DNA of 64,000 nucleotides from Mucilaginibacter jinjuensis (GTDB taxonomy: Bacteria; Bacteroidota; Bacteroidia; Sphingobacteriales; Sphingobacteriaceae), in NCBI RefSeq assembly GCF_028596025.1, contig NZ_CP117167.1, positions 1,054,001 to 1,118,000 on the forward strand, read 5' to 3'. Below the pieces are notes generated by a model. That model searched no databases, was not told where the DNA came from, and saw only the letters and a list, made by a program, of their open reading frames with translations. Each line of letters opens with the position of its first letter. Position 1 is the first letter of the stretch. The position numbers and the translations under genes are program-made. Positions 52,401 through 62,294 of this stretch are shown here, one piece after another.

Positions 52401-54962
52401 GCCCGATCTCGGCATGACGGAAAATTCCCTGTCGGTAATGGCATTACTGCCGGAATAACCGACTTTGAAGGTATCGAGGGACGAAAAATATTCAACCTCT
52501 GTTTTGATTCCAAATAAACTGGTCGCAAACCGCTGATAATAATCTGCCGGTATCCAGCGCTCACCCAGGTTAAAATCCAGTTCCAGCAGTTCGAAGGGGA
52601 TCGGTTCGGGTTGTGCCCGCTGCATAGCTGCAAGACTACGGGCGATCTGCAAATGTTCAGGATTATCCTTAAAGGCTGCTTCGGCTTCGGTCAGCTTTTG
52701 AACCACATTACCGGATAAATAACGGTCACTGGTTTCCCAGGCCTGGACCGCCGGGTTAAAAAGGATCTGTTTTTCCAGTCCGGCGATCACTTCCTGTTCC
52801 GACAGGCCGGTCACTCCGGAAATATAACCGAGGTCAACGAAGCCTTTATCATTCAGGCAGCGGGCCAAAGCTTCTGCGGGATCGTCCGTTTTCAGCGTTT
52901 CCCGGCGCGGGAATACCGGGCCGTTCAGGATATCGGCCTTTACAAAACGATCGTCTTCCTTTTTTTCCAGTGAATAGAGCGTGCTAAAGCCAAAAGCCGG
53001 GTCATTTAGTATCCTGGAACGGTTGTAGGTCCGGTTCAGGTCGCCGTAGGTTTCCGTGAATGAACGGTAATGTTCATTTAGCGCCGCGCGTAGTCCCGGT
53101 TGTTCGCTCAGGGTCTGTGATTCGGTATTGAAAAGTTCTATGTACGCATCGCGTACGAGAACATAGGCTTTGTAAAAAGCACGCTGCTCCTGTTCCTCAA
53201 AGGGAAAGAATTCGGCTTCTGTTTCGCCTGGCGTACCGATCAGCCCCGCTTTATCGCCATGTACGACCAGGGTGTCCTTGACATAAAACGGTTTAAGGTT
53301 GCGAAAGCCTTTTGGCCGTTCAGGTACGAGCCCGAAAGCAGGTTCCAGGCTGCGGTCGCCTTCGTAGCTGTAGTCGTAGCCAAACCCTTTCAGTTTGGCG
53401 GCCAGCACCTTGAGCTCATCGGATAGCATATTGCCCGTCAGCCATTTGGCGGATACTTTCAGCTCAGCGACATTGGCATATTGCTTATACAGGTATCGCC
53501 CGGTGGATTTTGACCGGGCTGTAAGCAAAACCACGGTATCATGTTCAGGACGTTCAGTTGTCCGGATGGTGCTGATGATGCGTGCTGAGGAAGGAACAAT
53601 GCTGGCTTCATCCATGTCGGATAAATACGACTGTGCCTTGCCGGCTGGCTGCGGTGCGGTATCGAATAGTCCAAGCTGTGCGATCACATTTGTTGCCTTT
53701 GGCACCGGGACGTCCAGGAAAGTAAACTTTTTGGTGTCCGTTTTAACCGTCTCGTTCTTTTGTTCCCGTTCGCCCTTTTCAAAAGCAAATTGTTGCTGCA
53801 AAGTTTCAAAGCGTGACTTATCAAAGCGGGCGTCCAGGTCATTAGCCATCTGTTCCACCATCGCGGGAAAAAGGTCTTCCATATGTCCGTTATGCCAGAT
53901 GACCCTTGCGGGTTTACCATACTGGTTGGTGCCTTCGGCCACTTCGTCTGCCATAATGAGCTCATGGTGCCGGTGCACATAAGCGTTCAGCGGATAGGTG
54001 CCGTTCTCACCGCTCTGTTCAACGATCGTCAGCAGCAATTCTTCCACTTCCGAAAAGGTTTCTTTGTGGTCATTCTTTTGTACGAGCAACAGGTGTGTCG
54101 GCGCTTCCACATTGGCATGATCCTTCATCAGGTTATCCGGCAGGATCAGCAGGCTGACAAAATCAGCGGATGTAAAAAGGTGCTTGCGCGCCAGATCGTT
54201 ACCGGGGGTATTCAGAAAGGCGTCTGTCGTCAGGTACGCCAGTAAGCCGCCGTGGCCGATCTTGTCCAGTCCTTTTGCGAAAAAATAGTTATGGATGCGA
54301 TCGGTGATACTGTTATTACGGTAAGCAGGGTCAAAAACCGAGATGTTTCCAAATGGGATATTGGAAGCGATGAGGTCGAATTGCCCCTTTTCGGTAGCAG
54401 CGGTTTCCTCAAAACCTTTGACCTGCACGTCGGTGGGCAAGGACATCGCCGAACATATAGCAGAAAGCACTTTGCCGGTCAGCGAATCCTTTTCTACTGC
54501 GGTCACGTTTTGCAGGTCCGGTAACAGGCGTACCGCTTCCGAAATAAATATTCCAGCCCCGGCGCTCGGCTCATAAAGACGTTTTGGCAACAGGCCGCGG
54601 TCGCCTAAAGCTGTATAGATCGCCCTTGGTACCAGGTCCGGCGTATAATAGGCGGTAAGGGAACTGTCCTGGAGGTCATCAAAGGCGCGTTTATAGCCAT
54701 AACTGCTCAGTTTTTCCTTTAACAGGCTATGCAGCTCCATCACCTGCGGATAAAGGCGCAAATCGGCTTCCGAGGCGTTCATTTTTATCCATTCTTCGCG
54801 CTCGCCCGGCGGGTACAGCACGGCCTTAAGACCGCCAAACCCGGAATAGGCCTTAAGCGCTGAAACTTCAGCCTCATTAAAACTCCGGTTTCCATCCCAA
54901 TCCAGGACGATGCGCAGGGCGGCAATATTAGCTGCCAGCTTTTCACGCGGGTTATAGGCCAT
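49443..54962 (-). CDS. Giant N6-methylase/SNF2-helicase fusion
   Basis: The 1,839-aa protein starts with an N6-adenine methylase domain (SAM loop EPSAGAGIF at 131-139, motif NIPF at 201-204). A long middle region follows, then an SF2/SNF2 helicase: Walker [10 protein letters not shown] near 980, DESH-type Walker B in [10 protein letters not shown] near 1145, and motif [14 protein letters not shown] near 1485. A coiled coil closes it ([15 protein letters not shown]). Such giants are conserved on Bacteroidetes and Proteobacteria mobile elements, where they are thought to protect or process DNA. The frame is intact. Confidence 0.85.
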   Translation of the reverse strand: MAYNPREKLAANIAALRIVLDWDGNRSFNEAEVSALKAYSGFGGLKAVLYPPGEREEWIKMNASEADLRLYPQVMELHSLLKEKLSSYGYKRAFDDLQDSSLTAYYTPDLVPRAIYTALGDRGLLPKRLYEPSAGAGIFISEAVRLLPDLQNVTAVEKDSLTGKVLSAICSAMSLPTDVQVKGFEETAATEKGQFDLIASNIPFGNISVFDPAYRNNSITDRIHNYFFAKGLDKIGHGGLLAYLTTDAFLNTPGNDLARKHLFTSADFVSLLILPDNLMKDHANVEAPTHLLLVQKNDHKETFSEVEELLLTIVEQSGENGTYPLNAYVHRHHELIMADEVAEGTNQYGKPARVIWHNGHMEDLFPAMVEQMANDLDARFDKSRFETLQQQFAFEKGEREQKNETVKTDTKKFTFLDVPVPKATNVIAQLGLFDTAPQPAGKAQSYLSDMDEASIVPSSARIISTIRTTERPEHDTVVLLTARSKSTGRYLYKQYANVAELKVSAKWLTGNMLSDELKVLAAKLKGFGYDYSYEGDRSLEPAFGLVPERPKGFRNLKPFYVKDTLVVHGDKAGLIGTPGETEAEFFPFEEQEQRAFYKAYVLVRDAYIELFNTESQTLSEQPGLRAALNEHYRSFTETYGDLNRTYNRSRILNDPAFGFSTLYSLEKKEDDRFVKADILNGPVFPRRETLKTDDPAEALARCLNDKGFVDLGYISGVTGLSEQEVIAGLEKQILFNPAVQAWETSDRYLSGNVVQKLTEAEAAFKDNPEHLQIARSLAAMQRAQPEPIPFELLELDFNLGERWIPADYYQRFATSLFGIKTEVEYFSSLDTFKVGYSGSNAITDREFSVMPRSGQKMKAHTLLEHALENTNPTFSYKVMRDGEEVRLPDNNAIQAAHEKIEIIRDRFVSWLKELPAEEKLFLEKRYNSIFNCYALRQYDGSHLTFPGLDLKAVGVPALYDSQRNAAWRIIQNRGALIDHEVGLGKTLTMIVAAIEMKRLGIIAKPSILALKANVIQIADTFRRAYPNAKILAPTEDDFVPGKRQQLFLQIKNNNWDCVIMTHEQFGKIPQDPEVQREILQEELDNVARDLQTLELLGAQITRKMLKGLRVRQANLQAAMAQVVFDIENRQDKGITFQETGIDHLFVDESHKFKNLTFTTRHNRVAGLGNPQGSQRALNMLFAVRSLQKKFDADLCVTFLSGTPISNSLTEMYLIFKYLRPRELERQRIENFDGWAAVYARKTVDFEFSVTNEIIQKERFRHFVKVPELALFYNEITDYKTADQINLDKPALDEQLVNIKPTPEQEDFIQRLMDFAATGDAELIGREPLTAQEDMARMLIATNYAKKMATDMRLIDADAYSDHPDNKINTCARKVNEFYHLSNEYRGTQLVFCDIGTPKSDEFDIYNALKEKLVRDFNIPANQISFIHDWPEKKRPKMFRMMNAGYIRIMIGSTEKLGTGTNVQERGVAMHDLDVPWRPSDLDQRGGRFSRKGNWLAKEHFDNKVPRFIYATEKSLDNYKFNLLQNKQRFISQIKNSQLSVRSIDEGAMDEQSGMSFPEYIAILSGDTSLLDKTRVDKKIAVLEGSRSAHYKEVSRARMRLETVETERSKTVVTLEKLALDEADYKALLTFDEEWTKRNPIRINGLESADPEVIGKYIIDQYRNWQPSKGESEDKQLGTLYGFDLYIRQQREGIENNGLMEYKYSNSLYAEGPKSGIKYLYNGGLPNVDNPKLAARYYISAIDRVVALKEKYEKEVAALDKEVPVLKGIMGRVFDKEQELADLKAEASRLQEKIAGTLRENQMKIVESEESEEIAEIEDEDNILSLNTEQEHEPRRALGR

Positions 54963-55326
54963 CGCTGCCTCCTTCCTGTAAATAGTCGTCTATGGCGGTG
55001 ATCACTGCATAGCGCAGTAGGCGGCTGTCATCGGCCTCGGGCCAGCCGAACTCCTGTAAAGTGGCCTCGCAGACTGCGCAGATATTCAGCAATTCATACC
55101 TGATGATACCCGCCTCATGAAAGCGAAGCCAATGCCCGCGAAAATCCTGTTCCAACACATCTTCCAAAAAATCAAACGGAGAAACCGGCATAGCTTCGGC
55201 GAGGCTATCGATCTCGTCAAATTCTTCCAGGTAAGCTGCTACGGCATTTTCTTCCTGCAGACGGATATACAAGGCAGGGTCAAGACGCACCAGCGCATTC
55301 GCGAGGCGATAGGTAGTTTCTGCCAT
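54952..55326 (-). CDS. Small acidic protein, DUF1896-like
   Basis: The 124-aa protein is acidic and helical ([20 protein letters not shown], then [34 protein letters not shown]). It resembles DUF1896-type proteins found just upstream of the giant helicase in related elements. The resemblance is by composition and position and remains tentative. It overlaps the giant gene by 11 bp, implying coupled translation. Confidence 0.55.
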   Translation of the reverse strand: MAETTYRLANALVRLDPALYIRLQEENAVAAYLEEFDEIDSLAEAMPVSPFDFLEDVLEQDFRGHWLRFHEAGIIRYELLNICAVCEATLQEFGWPEADDSRLLRYAVITAIDDYLQEGGSDGL

Positions 55327-55349
55327 AATAGATATGCATTAAGGCTGTC

Positions 55350-56171
55350 TTACCTGGGGAAGACATCGGCATGAAGGAGATCCTTATAATCCGCTTTCAG
55401 GGTCAGGGTGCGTCCGGACAGTTGCTTTTCGCTGAGGCCGATACAAAATACCTTATTGCCCGGAAACGTCAGCTTTTTGAACACGAATATGTTCCGGTAA
55501 TATTGATCAAAAGCCGGAATGTCCTGTAAAACAAAAAGCGGTGTAACCACGACCGATTGTACGGTACTGGCCTTGGTCACTTTTTTATCCTCAATGCTGA
55601 AATGTAGCTGGTCGATGGTATAGGGCAGCCTGGTTTGGTTGCGAAAGCCGATGTCTAAAAAAATATAATCTCCAAGGGTATAAATATGATACAGCAAGCC
55701 TTGTAAACCGAAGGCTTTTACCTGTTCGTCCGGATGACCGGGTTTCATCGCCAGTAAGCGCAGGGCGTTGGCTTTCAGTTCCAGTTGGGAAAGACCGACT
55801 TCCGGATTTTCCAGCGGCCTGCAAGCAGATGGTTCGACTGCAATTTCGGTCTGTACGGTCCCGTCACGATCATCGGGACAAGGAACCACGCGATACTGGG
55901 CGATAAACTTTTCACCGGTTATGGTCACCACGGCATCATTAAAGCGGGCCAAGGAGTCGCGGGTGTGGATGCGCAGTATATTGGGTATGGGAAGGTCACC
56001 GGAGATGCCTTTAACGGATATATCTACGAAACGGATCGGTTCCGGTGAAACGAAGTGTACAGATACGTTTTCAGGAAGATATACGACCGGAAGGTCGCGT
56101 TTATTGAGCTGGGCAAAGGCTTGCCCTGCTGCCACGATAAAGGCGGCAAGCAATAACAAATATTTTTTCAT
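55350..56171 (-). CDS. traN: Conjugative transfer protein TraN (VirB9-like)
   Basis: Read from the ATG at 56171 (MKKYLLLLAAFIVAAGQAFA). The first 18 codons of the longer frame are weak and overlap traM. The 273-aa secreted protein fits TraN/DUF4138: VYLPENVSVHFVSPEPIRFV near the start, a central helix region, and GDYIFLDIGFRNQTRLPYTI then FRNQT-type beta strands. It forms the outer-membrane-facing ring of the mating channel, partnering with TraM (VirB10-like), whose gene abuts it. Confidence 0.88.
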   Translation of the reverse strand: MKKYLLLLAAFIVAAGQAFAQLNKRDLPVVYLPENVSVHFVSPEPIRFVDISVKGISGDLPIPNILRIHTRDSLARFNDAVVTITGEKFIAQYRVVPCPDDRDGTVQTEIAVEPSACRPLENPEVGLSQLELKANALRLLAMKPGHPDEQVKAFGLQGLLYHIYTLGDYIFLDIGFRNQTRLPYTIDQLHFSIEDKKVTKASTVQSVVVTPLFVLQDIPAFDQYYRNIFVFKKLTFPGNKVFCIGLSEKQLSGRTLTLKADYKDLLHADVFPR

Positions 56172-56172
56172 G

Positions 56173-57345
56173 TTAATGGTTGTTTTGAATGGTTTGCGGA
56201 TCGACCAGGTATACATAGGTGCCATACTTGATCTTTGCCTTGTTCTTGCGGATAGCGCCCGCGATCGCGGAGGAAGTGGACTGAAATATTTTATCCACGG
56301 AGCTCATGAGCAATTGGTTGCCGGCGCTGCCGGATTCTATGCTCACGCCCTGCATGGTATTACCACTCAGGTCTTTGGTGAAATCACGGAAGGCGGAAGC
56401 AGGAACGTATAAGCCTAAAATTCCATCCTGGTCGTATACCGATAATTTTACCGGCAGGATCTGACCGCCGGATAGTACCGAGTTGATCACGAAGGTTACC
56501 CGCTGCTGCGTAAAGCCATTGACCAGTCCGTACAGCGTGGTTCCTTTGCTGATCAGGTTTTTACCGGCCCAGATATCTTCCAGCAGCCGTAAGCGGATAC
56601 GCGAACCGGCATAGGCGGTCACATCCTCATCTATGATCGCCGAGATCAGCTGACTGCAGGCATCCGGACGAATGGTGTTGAATTCCGTACCGCTGTCAGG
56701 CGCCTTATGGACTTCGAGCGCTACAGGCTGTCCGGCAAGCACTTTGGCCTTCGCCTGTTGTTTTTCCCGCTCGGCTTTGAGTGCAGGGTCATTGGCTTTC
56801 TGCATGCTGTCCACATAGGCCATTTGCTGTTTAAAAACCGCCATCGGGTCTTTCTCCTTCTCGGCAGCACTGTTGCCCGTGTAGTTTGGAGAAGCGGTTC
56901 TTGCTTTTCTCTGCGTAGCAAGCGCATTCAGTGCGGCAGTCACCTGCCGGTCCTGTGCGGACGTACTTTGTTTGCCGGCGGACGTTGTCATGCCCGAGCT
57001 GAAGCGGGCTTTCATCGCGCGGTCAATGGAGTCCAGCTCCATGCGCTGTTTATCAGAATATCCCGCTGATAGCTTCCCTGCGGTTACCTGGTCATTGGTG
57101 ACCGGCGTTACTGCCGTCAGTCCGTCACTCTCTTTATAAGTGTTCCGGAAAGCATCCAGCTTATCGGATAGTGCGCTCTTTTTAACATGGCTGGAAACGT
57201 TACCCACATTGCTTTGTATATCCGCAGCCTGTGTTGCCGGCCCTTTTTCCTTGTTCTTTCCATGGAATACATAAAAGAACAGGCATAAAAAAGGCAGCAA
57301 TATCAGGGGCACGATGTAGCGCGGCTGTTTAAAATTGATTTGCAT
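56173..57345 (-). CDS. traM: Conjugative transfer protein TraM (VirB10-like)
   Basis: The 390-aa protein has one N-terminal membrane anchor (RYIVPLILLPFLCLFFYVF) and a long flexible periplasmic region rich in Lys, Ala and Gln. A C-terminal beta domain follows with CSQLISAIIDEDVTAYAGSR, IRLRLLEDIWAGKNLISKGT, VYDQDGILGLYVPASAFRDF. This is the Transposon_TraM layout. It spans the envelope and links the inner-membrane ATPases to TraN. It abuts traN by one base gap and follows the TraL-like gene. Confidence 0.9.
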   Translation of the reverse strand: MQINFKQPRYIVPLILLPFLCLFFYVFHGKNKEKGPATQAADIQSNVGNVSSHVKKSALSDKLDAFRNTYKESDGLTAVTPVTNDQVTAGKLSAGYSDKQRMELDSIDRAMKARFSSGMTTSAGKQSTSAQDRQVTAALNALATQRKARTASPNYTGNSAAEKEKDPMAVFKQQMAYVDSMQKANDPALKAEREKQQAKAKVLAGQPVALEVHKAPDSGTEFNTIRPDACSQLISAIIDEDVTAYAGSRIRLRLLEDIWAGKNLISKGTTLYGLVNGFTQQRVTFVINSVLSGGQILPVKLSVYDQDGILGLYVPASAFRDFTKDLSGNTMQGVSIESGSAGNQLLMSSVDKIFQSTSSAIAGAIRKNKAKIKYGTYVYLVDPQTIQNNH

Positions 57346-57347
57346 AA

Positions 57348-57794
57348 TTAATGTTGAATTTGGTGTTGAAGGACAGCGAGGGAATCCAGTACCTGTTCAA
57401 GCCTCAGGCTGTCCGCATTGGATAATTTCCCCTTCGCTAAAATGCTTTCCACTTCCTGTTTCAGCCCGAAGGTCTGTTTTAAGGCGGCTCCTGTTTCCAG
57501 TATCCGGGAAAAGCCGTCATCCAGCGGATGTGGGCTTTTTACGCTTGCCGGGTTGGGGTGAGGCGCAGCCGAACCGGAAGCCGGCTTTTTCGCGGGATAG
57601 TAAAATCCCGTGAAGGAAAGGGCTGCCGATAGCAGCAATAAGGCGACCATGCCGCCAAAAATTGCCTTGGGATAGTTTAAGCATAACTGCCCGAATTGTG
57701 TACCTGCGCGCCGGAAATAGGTGCCGAACTCCTGGTTGAGCGCTTTCCAGAGCGTTTCGTCGGGATCTCTGTTAGAATGAATTCTTTTGAACAT
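57348..57794 (-). CDS. Single-helix membrane protein in TraL position
   Basis: The 148-aa protein has a cytoplasmic N-terminus (LWKALNQEFGTYFRRAGTQF), one transmembrane helix near 45-65 (IFGGMVALLLLSAALSFTGF), a Pro/Ala linker and a helical periplasmic part (SNADSLRLEQVLDSLAVLQH). It sits between TraK and TraM, where CTnDOT-type elements carry traL. Sequence identity to TraL cannot be judged here. It overlaps traK by 23 bp. Confidence 0.65.
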   Translation of the reverse strand: MFKRIHSNRDPDETLWKALNQEFGTYFRRAGTQFGQLCLNYPKAIFGGMVALLLLSAALSFTGFYYPAKKPASGSAAPHPNPASVKSPHPLDDGFSRILETGAALKQTFGLKQEVESILAKGKLSNADSLRLEQVLDSLAVLQHQIQH

Positions 57795-58386
57795 CGGAGA
57801 GGTCTTTATTTTCCAGGGTCTTCCAGCCGGTGATCAGGACACCATGCGGATTGTTGTCGCTGCGCGGAATATCTTTCAGGTAGCCTTCGGTGACCAGGGA
57901 ACGGGTCAGCGTGGAACTGCGCCGGTCGATCTTCAGTTTGCCATAGTAACGGAAGTAATGCCTGGGCATATCCAGCAAAATGGAGTCCGTTTGCAGCGTC
58001 AGCACCGAACTGGAGGATAAAATTGAAGTGAAAAAACCTTTTTCTTTAAGGTCGTCATATTCCCGCGCACCGGATTCGTCGATCAGGTACATCGCTCTTT
58101 TTAACTGGTATTCGATGTACTTGTCATCGGGTGTCAGCGAAAAGAAAAGGGAATGAAACAGGTCAACATGCGCCCGGTATTCGGCCGGCCTGTTGACCTG
58201 CATATCGGTTTGCTTGGCCAATATGGGCACATTGTTATCCAAAATGTAAACGCTCCTGCGGGCGTTCGCCACCTGCTTAAAGGCGAAAACGGAAACAATT
58301 CCGCAGATAGCCACCGAACAGATCAGGCTGCCCAAGGCAACCACTGTCGCAAGCCGGATCTTGGCCTCGATATTTTTAATAAGCAT
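57772..58386 (-). CDS. traK: Conjugative transfer protein TraK (VirB8-like)
   Basis: The true start is the ATG at 58386 (MLIKNIEAKIRLATVVALGS). The longer frame reads through traJ. The 204-aa protein has one N-terminal transmembrane helix (ATVVALGSLICSVAICGIV). Its periplasmic VirB8/TraK domain has VYILDNNVPILAKQTDMQVN, RPAEYRAHVDLFHSLFFSLT and GKLKIDRRSSTLTRSLVTEG. VirB8-type proteins nucleate the inner-membrane part of the channel. It follows traJ by 16 bp. Confidence 0.9.
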   Translation of the reverse strand: MLIKNIEAKIRLATVVALGSLICSVAICGIVSVFAFKQVANARRSVYILDNNVPILAKQTDMQVNRPAEYRAHVDLFHSLFFSLTPDDKYIEYQLKRAMYLIDESGAREYDDLKEKGFFTSILSSSSVLTLQTDSILLDMPRHYFRYYGKLKIDRRSSTLTRSLVTEGYLKDIPRSDNNPHGVLITGWKTLENKDLSDVQKNSF

Positions 58387-58402
58387 GAGATAGGAATGAT
58401 TT

Positions 58403-59551
58403 TTACAGCATGGCGCCGCCGGCCTTGCGGGCGGCCATGACCACCATCGAAGCGTTGCGGCCAAATGCTGAAGAAGCTGAACTGATCCCTGACGTAGAAA
58501 TGATCCAGGTTGAGATCGACGGCACCGTGAACATACAGACGGCACCGATAAAGAAAACGACGATCACTTCGCCGAATGACAGCACCCCGTTTCCGGCGAA
58601 TACCGCAAACTTGGTCATCAGGCCGCTGGCGCCGGGGCGCAGCAGTTCCTGATATTTACTGATCTCGGAGGAAAGTGCGTATTTCTGCATCAAGGCGCAG
58701 AGGTACATGATCAGGTAAGCAATGCCGGTATAGAGATTGACGGACACAAACCGGGCCACCCAGGTGGAAAAACTATCCCTGAATGCCGGCAGGATACTGA
58801 CCGCGACGGCAAAAGGCCCAAGGATGATCAGGATGCTGGAATAGATGATCTGGATCATGAATATAATATAGGTCGCGATCCGCAGTATCCAGATGCCCGC
58901 CAGTTCCAGTATCTGCGTCATGAGCAACTGAATGCTGATCTGCAGGCGGGCCTTTAGTTCCATTAATGGAGCTACCACGGTCGAGATACCTTCTTTTACC
59001 GTCGAGGTTACGGCATCCCAGGCCTTACCGTACCAGGTATCCGATTCCTTGGCTGCTACCTCGGTCTGGGCCTGAAAGGTATAAAGCGAATCAGCCACCT
59101 GTTTCATGAGGTCGGCCCGCTGGAATCGAAGCTGGTTGACGTTATCCTGTTCCGAAGCAAACATTTGCTGGGTTTCATTAGCCACCAGGTCCGTAGGAAA
59201 GGCGACCATTTTTGCAAAGCCGCCCCACCACAGGATGACCATCGCCAGGCCGAACGGCCTGAGCAGGGGCATGATCTCCAGCTTCTTATCACCGGCCATC
59301 ATCTCATAGCTCTTGATTGCAAAAAAGATGATCATAAAAATGGCGGCCAGCGCCTTGGCATCGGTGATAAACAGGTCAAAGTTTGACCAGATGGAGTCTT
59401 TCAGTCCGGTCAGGAAGGTCATCATTCCTGACTCGTAAACGCCGTCACCCTGTAAGAATTCCAGGGACTTTCCATAGTCGCTATCCTGCGCAAAACAGCA
59501 AACGCTTATTGCACATAAGATAACGAGCAGCAATAATTTCTTTTTCATCAA
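58403..59551 (-). CDS. traJ: Conjugative transfer protein TraJ (VirB6-like)
   Basis: The 382-aa protein has a signal-type N-terminus (KLLLLVILCAISVCCFAQ). An early conserved region follows (FQLQG-type YGKSLEFLQGDGVYESGMMT). It has about six transmembrane helices, including the block IYSSILIILGPFAVAVSILP and AFRDSFSTWVARFVSVNLYT, typical of TraJ. It forms the polytopic inner-membrane component of the pore. It overlaps the preceding gene by 4 bp and is followed by traK. Confidence 0.9.
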   Translation of the reverse strand: MMKKKLLLLVILCAISVCCFAQDSDYGKSLEFLQGDGVYESGMMTFLTGLKDSIWSNFDLFITDAKALAAIFMIIFFAIKSYEMMAGDKKLEIMPLLRPFGLAMVILWWGGFAKMVAFPTDLVANETQQMFASEQDNVNQLRFQRADLMKQVADSLYTFQAQTEVAAKESDTWYGKAWDAVTSTVKEGISTVVAPLMELKARLQISIQLLMTQILELAGIWILRIATYIIFMIQIIYSSILIILGPFAVAVSILPAFRDSFSTWVARFVSVNLYTGIAYLIMYLCALMQKYALSSEISKYQELLRPGASGLMTKFAVFAGNGVLSFGEVIVVFFIGAVCMFTVPSISTWIISTSGISSASSAFGRNASMVVMAARKAGGAML

Positions 59552-60327
59552 TACTGCCTTTCTGCTAAAACTTTTTTAGCCAGTTGCACATCGGTGTCCG
59601 GCGTCCAGTCCGTTGTTATGACGGGCGCGCTTTTGGCTTTCGCCTGCTGGCTGACCATGCGGATATTTTTCTGTGCGGTGGCGACGCGTGTTGCCCAGGT
59701 CGCTGCCAGTGTCCGGTATTCCTTCAGGTAACGGTAATAGGCCATAATGCGTGAACCCCGGTCCATATCTGTTGTCCGGGCGGCATTAATGCGTTCTTTC
59801 AGCATGGCCAGTTCATTTTCGTACCAGGGCAGCAGTCCCTCGGCAACAACGGCCGTCCTAACCTGTGCCGGCAAGGGGGCCAGGATCGAGGCGTCTGTAT
59901 AGTTGAGAACGGGAGCCAGTTCCTGGCTGTAGTATAACAGCCAAAGCGGATCGGCATCGGAGAGCAGACCGGATTGCTCGGCAATGGAGGTCAGGGCCGT
60001 ATTCCTGATCGTATCGGAATTTAGTTTATAGCTGTTATCAGTAGAATTCATCGTGCCCACCAGCGCCAGGCGCTGCGTCTGCGGGCCTGTGGCCGACAAG
60101 GGCCGAAAGTCGGTCTTATGATAGTTGGGCTCGAACAGCCCCCAGGTCAGCCAGTAATAAGGGTTCAGGCTGAGGAAGCCTGCTTTGGGCGTAAACTTGT
60201 TCTGGTCCCATTGCAGGTATACCATACGTTCCTCCTGGTAGCGCACGCTTTCATCATTTACGGCCCGCTGTGCACAGGCGCGCAGGGCGATCAACGGGAA
60301 CAGGATCATTAATAGGATAAATCTCAT
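59548..60327 (-). CDS. Secreted hypothetical transfer-operon protein
   Basis: The 259-aa protein has a signal peptide (FILLMILFPLIALRACAQ). A mature part without a recognised domain follows (VYLQWDQNKFTPKAGFLSLN, PYYWLTWGLFEPNYHKTDFR, then helices near the C-terminus). Proteins of this type occur before traJ in Bacteroidetes elements and presumably act in the periplasm on the mating channel. Four-base overlap with traJ supports co-translation. Confidence 0.7.
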   Translation of the reverse strand: MRFILLMILFPLIALRACAQRAVNDESVRYQEERMVYLQWDQNKFTPKAGFLSLNPYYWLTWGLFEPNYHKTDFRPLSATGPQTQRLALVGTMNSTDNSYKLNSDTIRNTALTSIAEQSGLLSDADPLWLLYYSQELAPVLNYTDASILAPLPAQVRTAVVAEGLLPWYENELAMLKERINAARTTDMDRGSRIMAYYRYLKEYRTLAATWATRVATAQKNIRMVSQQAKAKSAPVITTDWTPDTDVQLAKKVLAERQY

Positions 60328-60391
60328 TTGTTTAAAATTTTGAATGAGTTAATTGTTTTTTATCGGCATTCAAGGATTTTGCATTGTTGAA

Positions 60392-61054
60392 TTATTGCCG
60401 CAAAAACTTTGCGTTTTGAATGATCTGCGCGGCAAAGGCGCGATCTTTATTAATATATCCGGCAAAAGGATTAAGCGTTTTTAAAACGCCGCGTTCCTTT
60501 GCCCAATACATGGCTTTCCAGGTGCCGTAGGCCATGCCGTCCAGTATCTGTAATTGCTGAACGACCTTACGCAGTAACTGGTCACGGCCGTTGTAATCGG
60601 CCAATACATTGCCGTCCGATTTGAGAATGAACCCGGAGATGTCACTCACCATTGCTGTTACCTTTGGCCCGAACTCATTTTGAATTTTAACGGTGACGAG
60701 TAACAGTAAAGGGTCATCTTTAGCCAGCATCATGCTTTCATTCAGGTAATAAATGATGTCGCTTGTCGTTCGGGAGATCTGTTTCACCATCAGGCCGTCT
60801 TTTAATGCGGAATTCATATTGGCCAGCGAATTGTAGATCAGCGTCTGTGCGGCAACCACGGATGACTCGTTGGCATTGATGGTATTCACATTGTCGTTGA
60901 TCTTTTTAAGATAATCCTGGTGTGTGCCTTCGGCAGCCATGCGGACTGCCTGGTTTTCCTGGACCGCCAATAAATGCTGCGGATCAACGACCATCTCCTG
61001 CGCCAGCGCGACCGTGGACAAAAAGCTTAAAATTATCAGGAGCAAGCCTTTCAT
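60392..61054 (-). CDS. TraI/VirB5-like secreted protein, copy 1
   Basis: The 220-aa protein has a signal peptide (LLLIILSFLSTVALAQ), an all-helical mature part and a C-terminal pattern FAAQIIQNAKFLRQ shared with the proteins at 61051-61722 and 62269-62934. It is closest to the third copy in its start (QEMVVDPQHL versus QELVVDPVTS). Position and helical build suggest the VirB5-type minor pilus subunit role (TraI in CTnDOT). It overlaps copy 2 by 4 bp. Confidence 0.75.
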   Translation of the reverse strand: MKGLLLIILSFLSTVALAQEMVVDPQHLLAVQENQAVRMAAEGTHQDYLKKINDNVNTINANESSVVAAQTLIYNSLANMNSALKDGLMVKQISRTTSDIIYYLNESMMLAKDDPLLLLVTVKIQNEFGPKVTAMVSDISGFILKSDGNVLADYNGRDQLLRKVVQQLQILDGMAYGTWKAMYWAKERGVLKTLNPFAGYINKDRAFAAQIIQNAKFLRQ

Positions 61055-61722
61055 TGCTTTAAGTACTTCGCATTGGCCAGGATGTTGCTGATCATATGCT
61101 GATCTTCATAGACGAAATCATCGTAGGGGTTAACGTGGTGCAAAAGCGAAGCCAGCGTGCCGAACTGTACATTGCGCACCAGGCGGTTGCTCATATCTTC
61201 TATGTTGCTGAGTTCCGTGATGACATAATCAAAGAGCAGCTTGCGGTCGGAAGACTTCATTTGGTTTACATCCCCGATAGAGATGATCAAACCGGCCAGA
61301 TAGCGTATCAGCATTTGGGAATGGTCGGCAAAATCGATCTCTGTTTGGTACGCGAGGGCGATGATCGCCGGGTTCTTTTGGGCAAGCTGAATCAATTGCG
61401 ACTGTGAAGTAATAATGCTGTTGACCATCGGTTCGGCTTCAATGCCGACGTTGGCAGCGGTGATCGCCGTACCCAAAGTAGCGTACCGGTTTTGCAGTGT
61501 GCGGTACATATCCTTGATCTTGCCAAGCAGGGTCTTGTTGGCCGTTTCCGTGGTCGTGACGGTAGCCTGCTTATCGCGGGCGTTGGTTTGTAGGCTGTGT
61601 TCCGATTTGGAATAGGAAACCAGTTGTAACAGTTCCGGAATGTCCAGTACTTTACCCTGCCCGTAGGACAAAACCGAAAGCAAACAGCCTAAAGCGGTTA
61701 GCAGCAAATATCTTTTGATCAT
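61051..61722 (-). CDS. TraI/VirB5-like secreted protein, copy 2
   Basis: The 223-aa protein has a signal peptide (YLLLTALGCLLSVLSYGQ) and an all-helical mature domain (TLLGKIKDMYRTLQNRYATL, MLIRYLAGLIISIGDVNQMK). It ends MISNILANAKYLKQ, like the other two copies. It is the most diverged of the three and starts with a different mature N-terminus. It lies 5 bp downstream of the MT-A70 gene, which splits the paralogue cluster. Confidence 0.75.
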   Translation of the reverse strand: MIKRYLLLTALGCLLSVLSYGQGKVLDIPELLQLVSYSKSEHSLQTNARDKQATVTTTETANKTLLGKIKDMYRTLQNRYATLGTAITAANVGIEAEPMVNSIITSQSQLIQLAQKNPAIIALAYQTEIDFADHSQMLIRYLAGLIISIGDVNQMKSSDRKLLFDYVITELSNIEDMSNRLVRNVQFGTLASLLHHVNPYDDFVYEDQHMISNILANAKYLKQ

Positions 61723-61727
61723 AAAAT

Positions 61728-62294
61728 CTAAGCGTTAAATAAATCGGGCTGGTCACCATACTGGTCCCAGCCTTGCCGCGACTGGCGGCTGAAGACGTCA
61801 AAGCGGCGGGCATCGGGGTATAGCTGCTCGATCAGGCGGTAAGCGATTTCAGGTTTTCGGCTGTGTTCCCTTGACGTCTCATGAAAAACCGACAGGAACT
61901 TGCCGCGAATAGCGGGAGCCACCGGCATAAACCCGCCCTTGTAATACCAGAGCAGGTATTCGTGCGCAAAACGGATGGTAAAGCACGGTGCCACGCCGTT
62001 TCCTTTATCCCATATCATCCGGCAATGACGCTGATAGCCGCGAACGCTCAGCATCGTTTCACAGGGCGCTAAAAAGCTTTCGATGGTCCACATGAACAGG
62101 GAATGTTGTTGTGCTGCGAGACTAAAGATCTCTTTATCCAGCAACTCGAAAATGGCTTCTACCGGTAACGTCCTGTAATCCAGTTCGCGGGCCTGATTAG
62201 GACGTACCTTTCGTAAGCCGCCCTTTCGCTTGGGCCAGGGCGGATCGATCAGCAATATCCCGTAAGGCTCAGCGGTGCAGGTATTTAGCTTCAC
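61728..62294 (-). CDS. MT-A70-type N6-adenine methyltransferase
   Basis: The 188-aa protein has the MT-A70 catalytic motif DPPW at residues 17-20 (GILLIDPPWPKRKGGLRKVR) and the family's MIWDKGNGVAP, EYLLWYYKGGFMP and PEIAYRLIEQLYPDARRFDV blocks. It lacks the extra domains of eukaryotic METTL3. Bacterial members methylate adenine in DNA, and this one may protect or mark the element's DNA. It overlaps copy 3 of the TraI-like genes by 26 bp and precedes copy 2 by 5 bp, inside the pore operon. Confidence 0.85.
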   Translation of the reverse strand: MKLNTCTAEPYGILLIDPPWPKRKGGLRKVRPNQARELDYRTLPVEAIFELLDKEIFSLAAQQHSLFMWTIESFLAPCETMLSVRGYQRHCRMIWDKGNGVAPCFTIRFAHEYLLWYYKGGFMPVAPAIRGKFLSVFHETSREHSRKPEIAYRLIEQLYPDARRFDVFSRQSRQGWDQYGDQPDLFNA

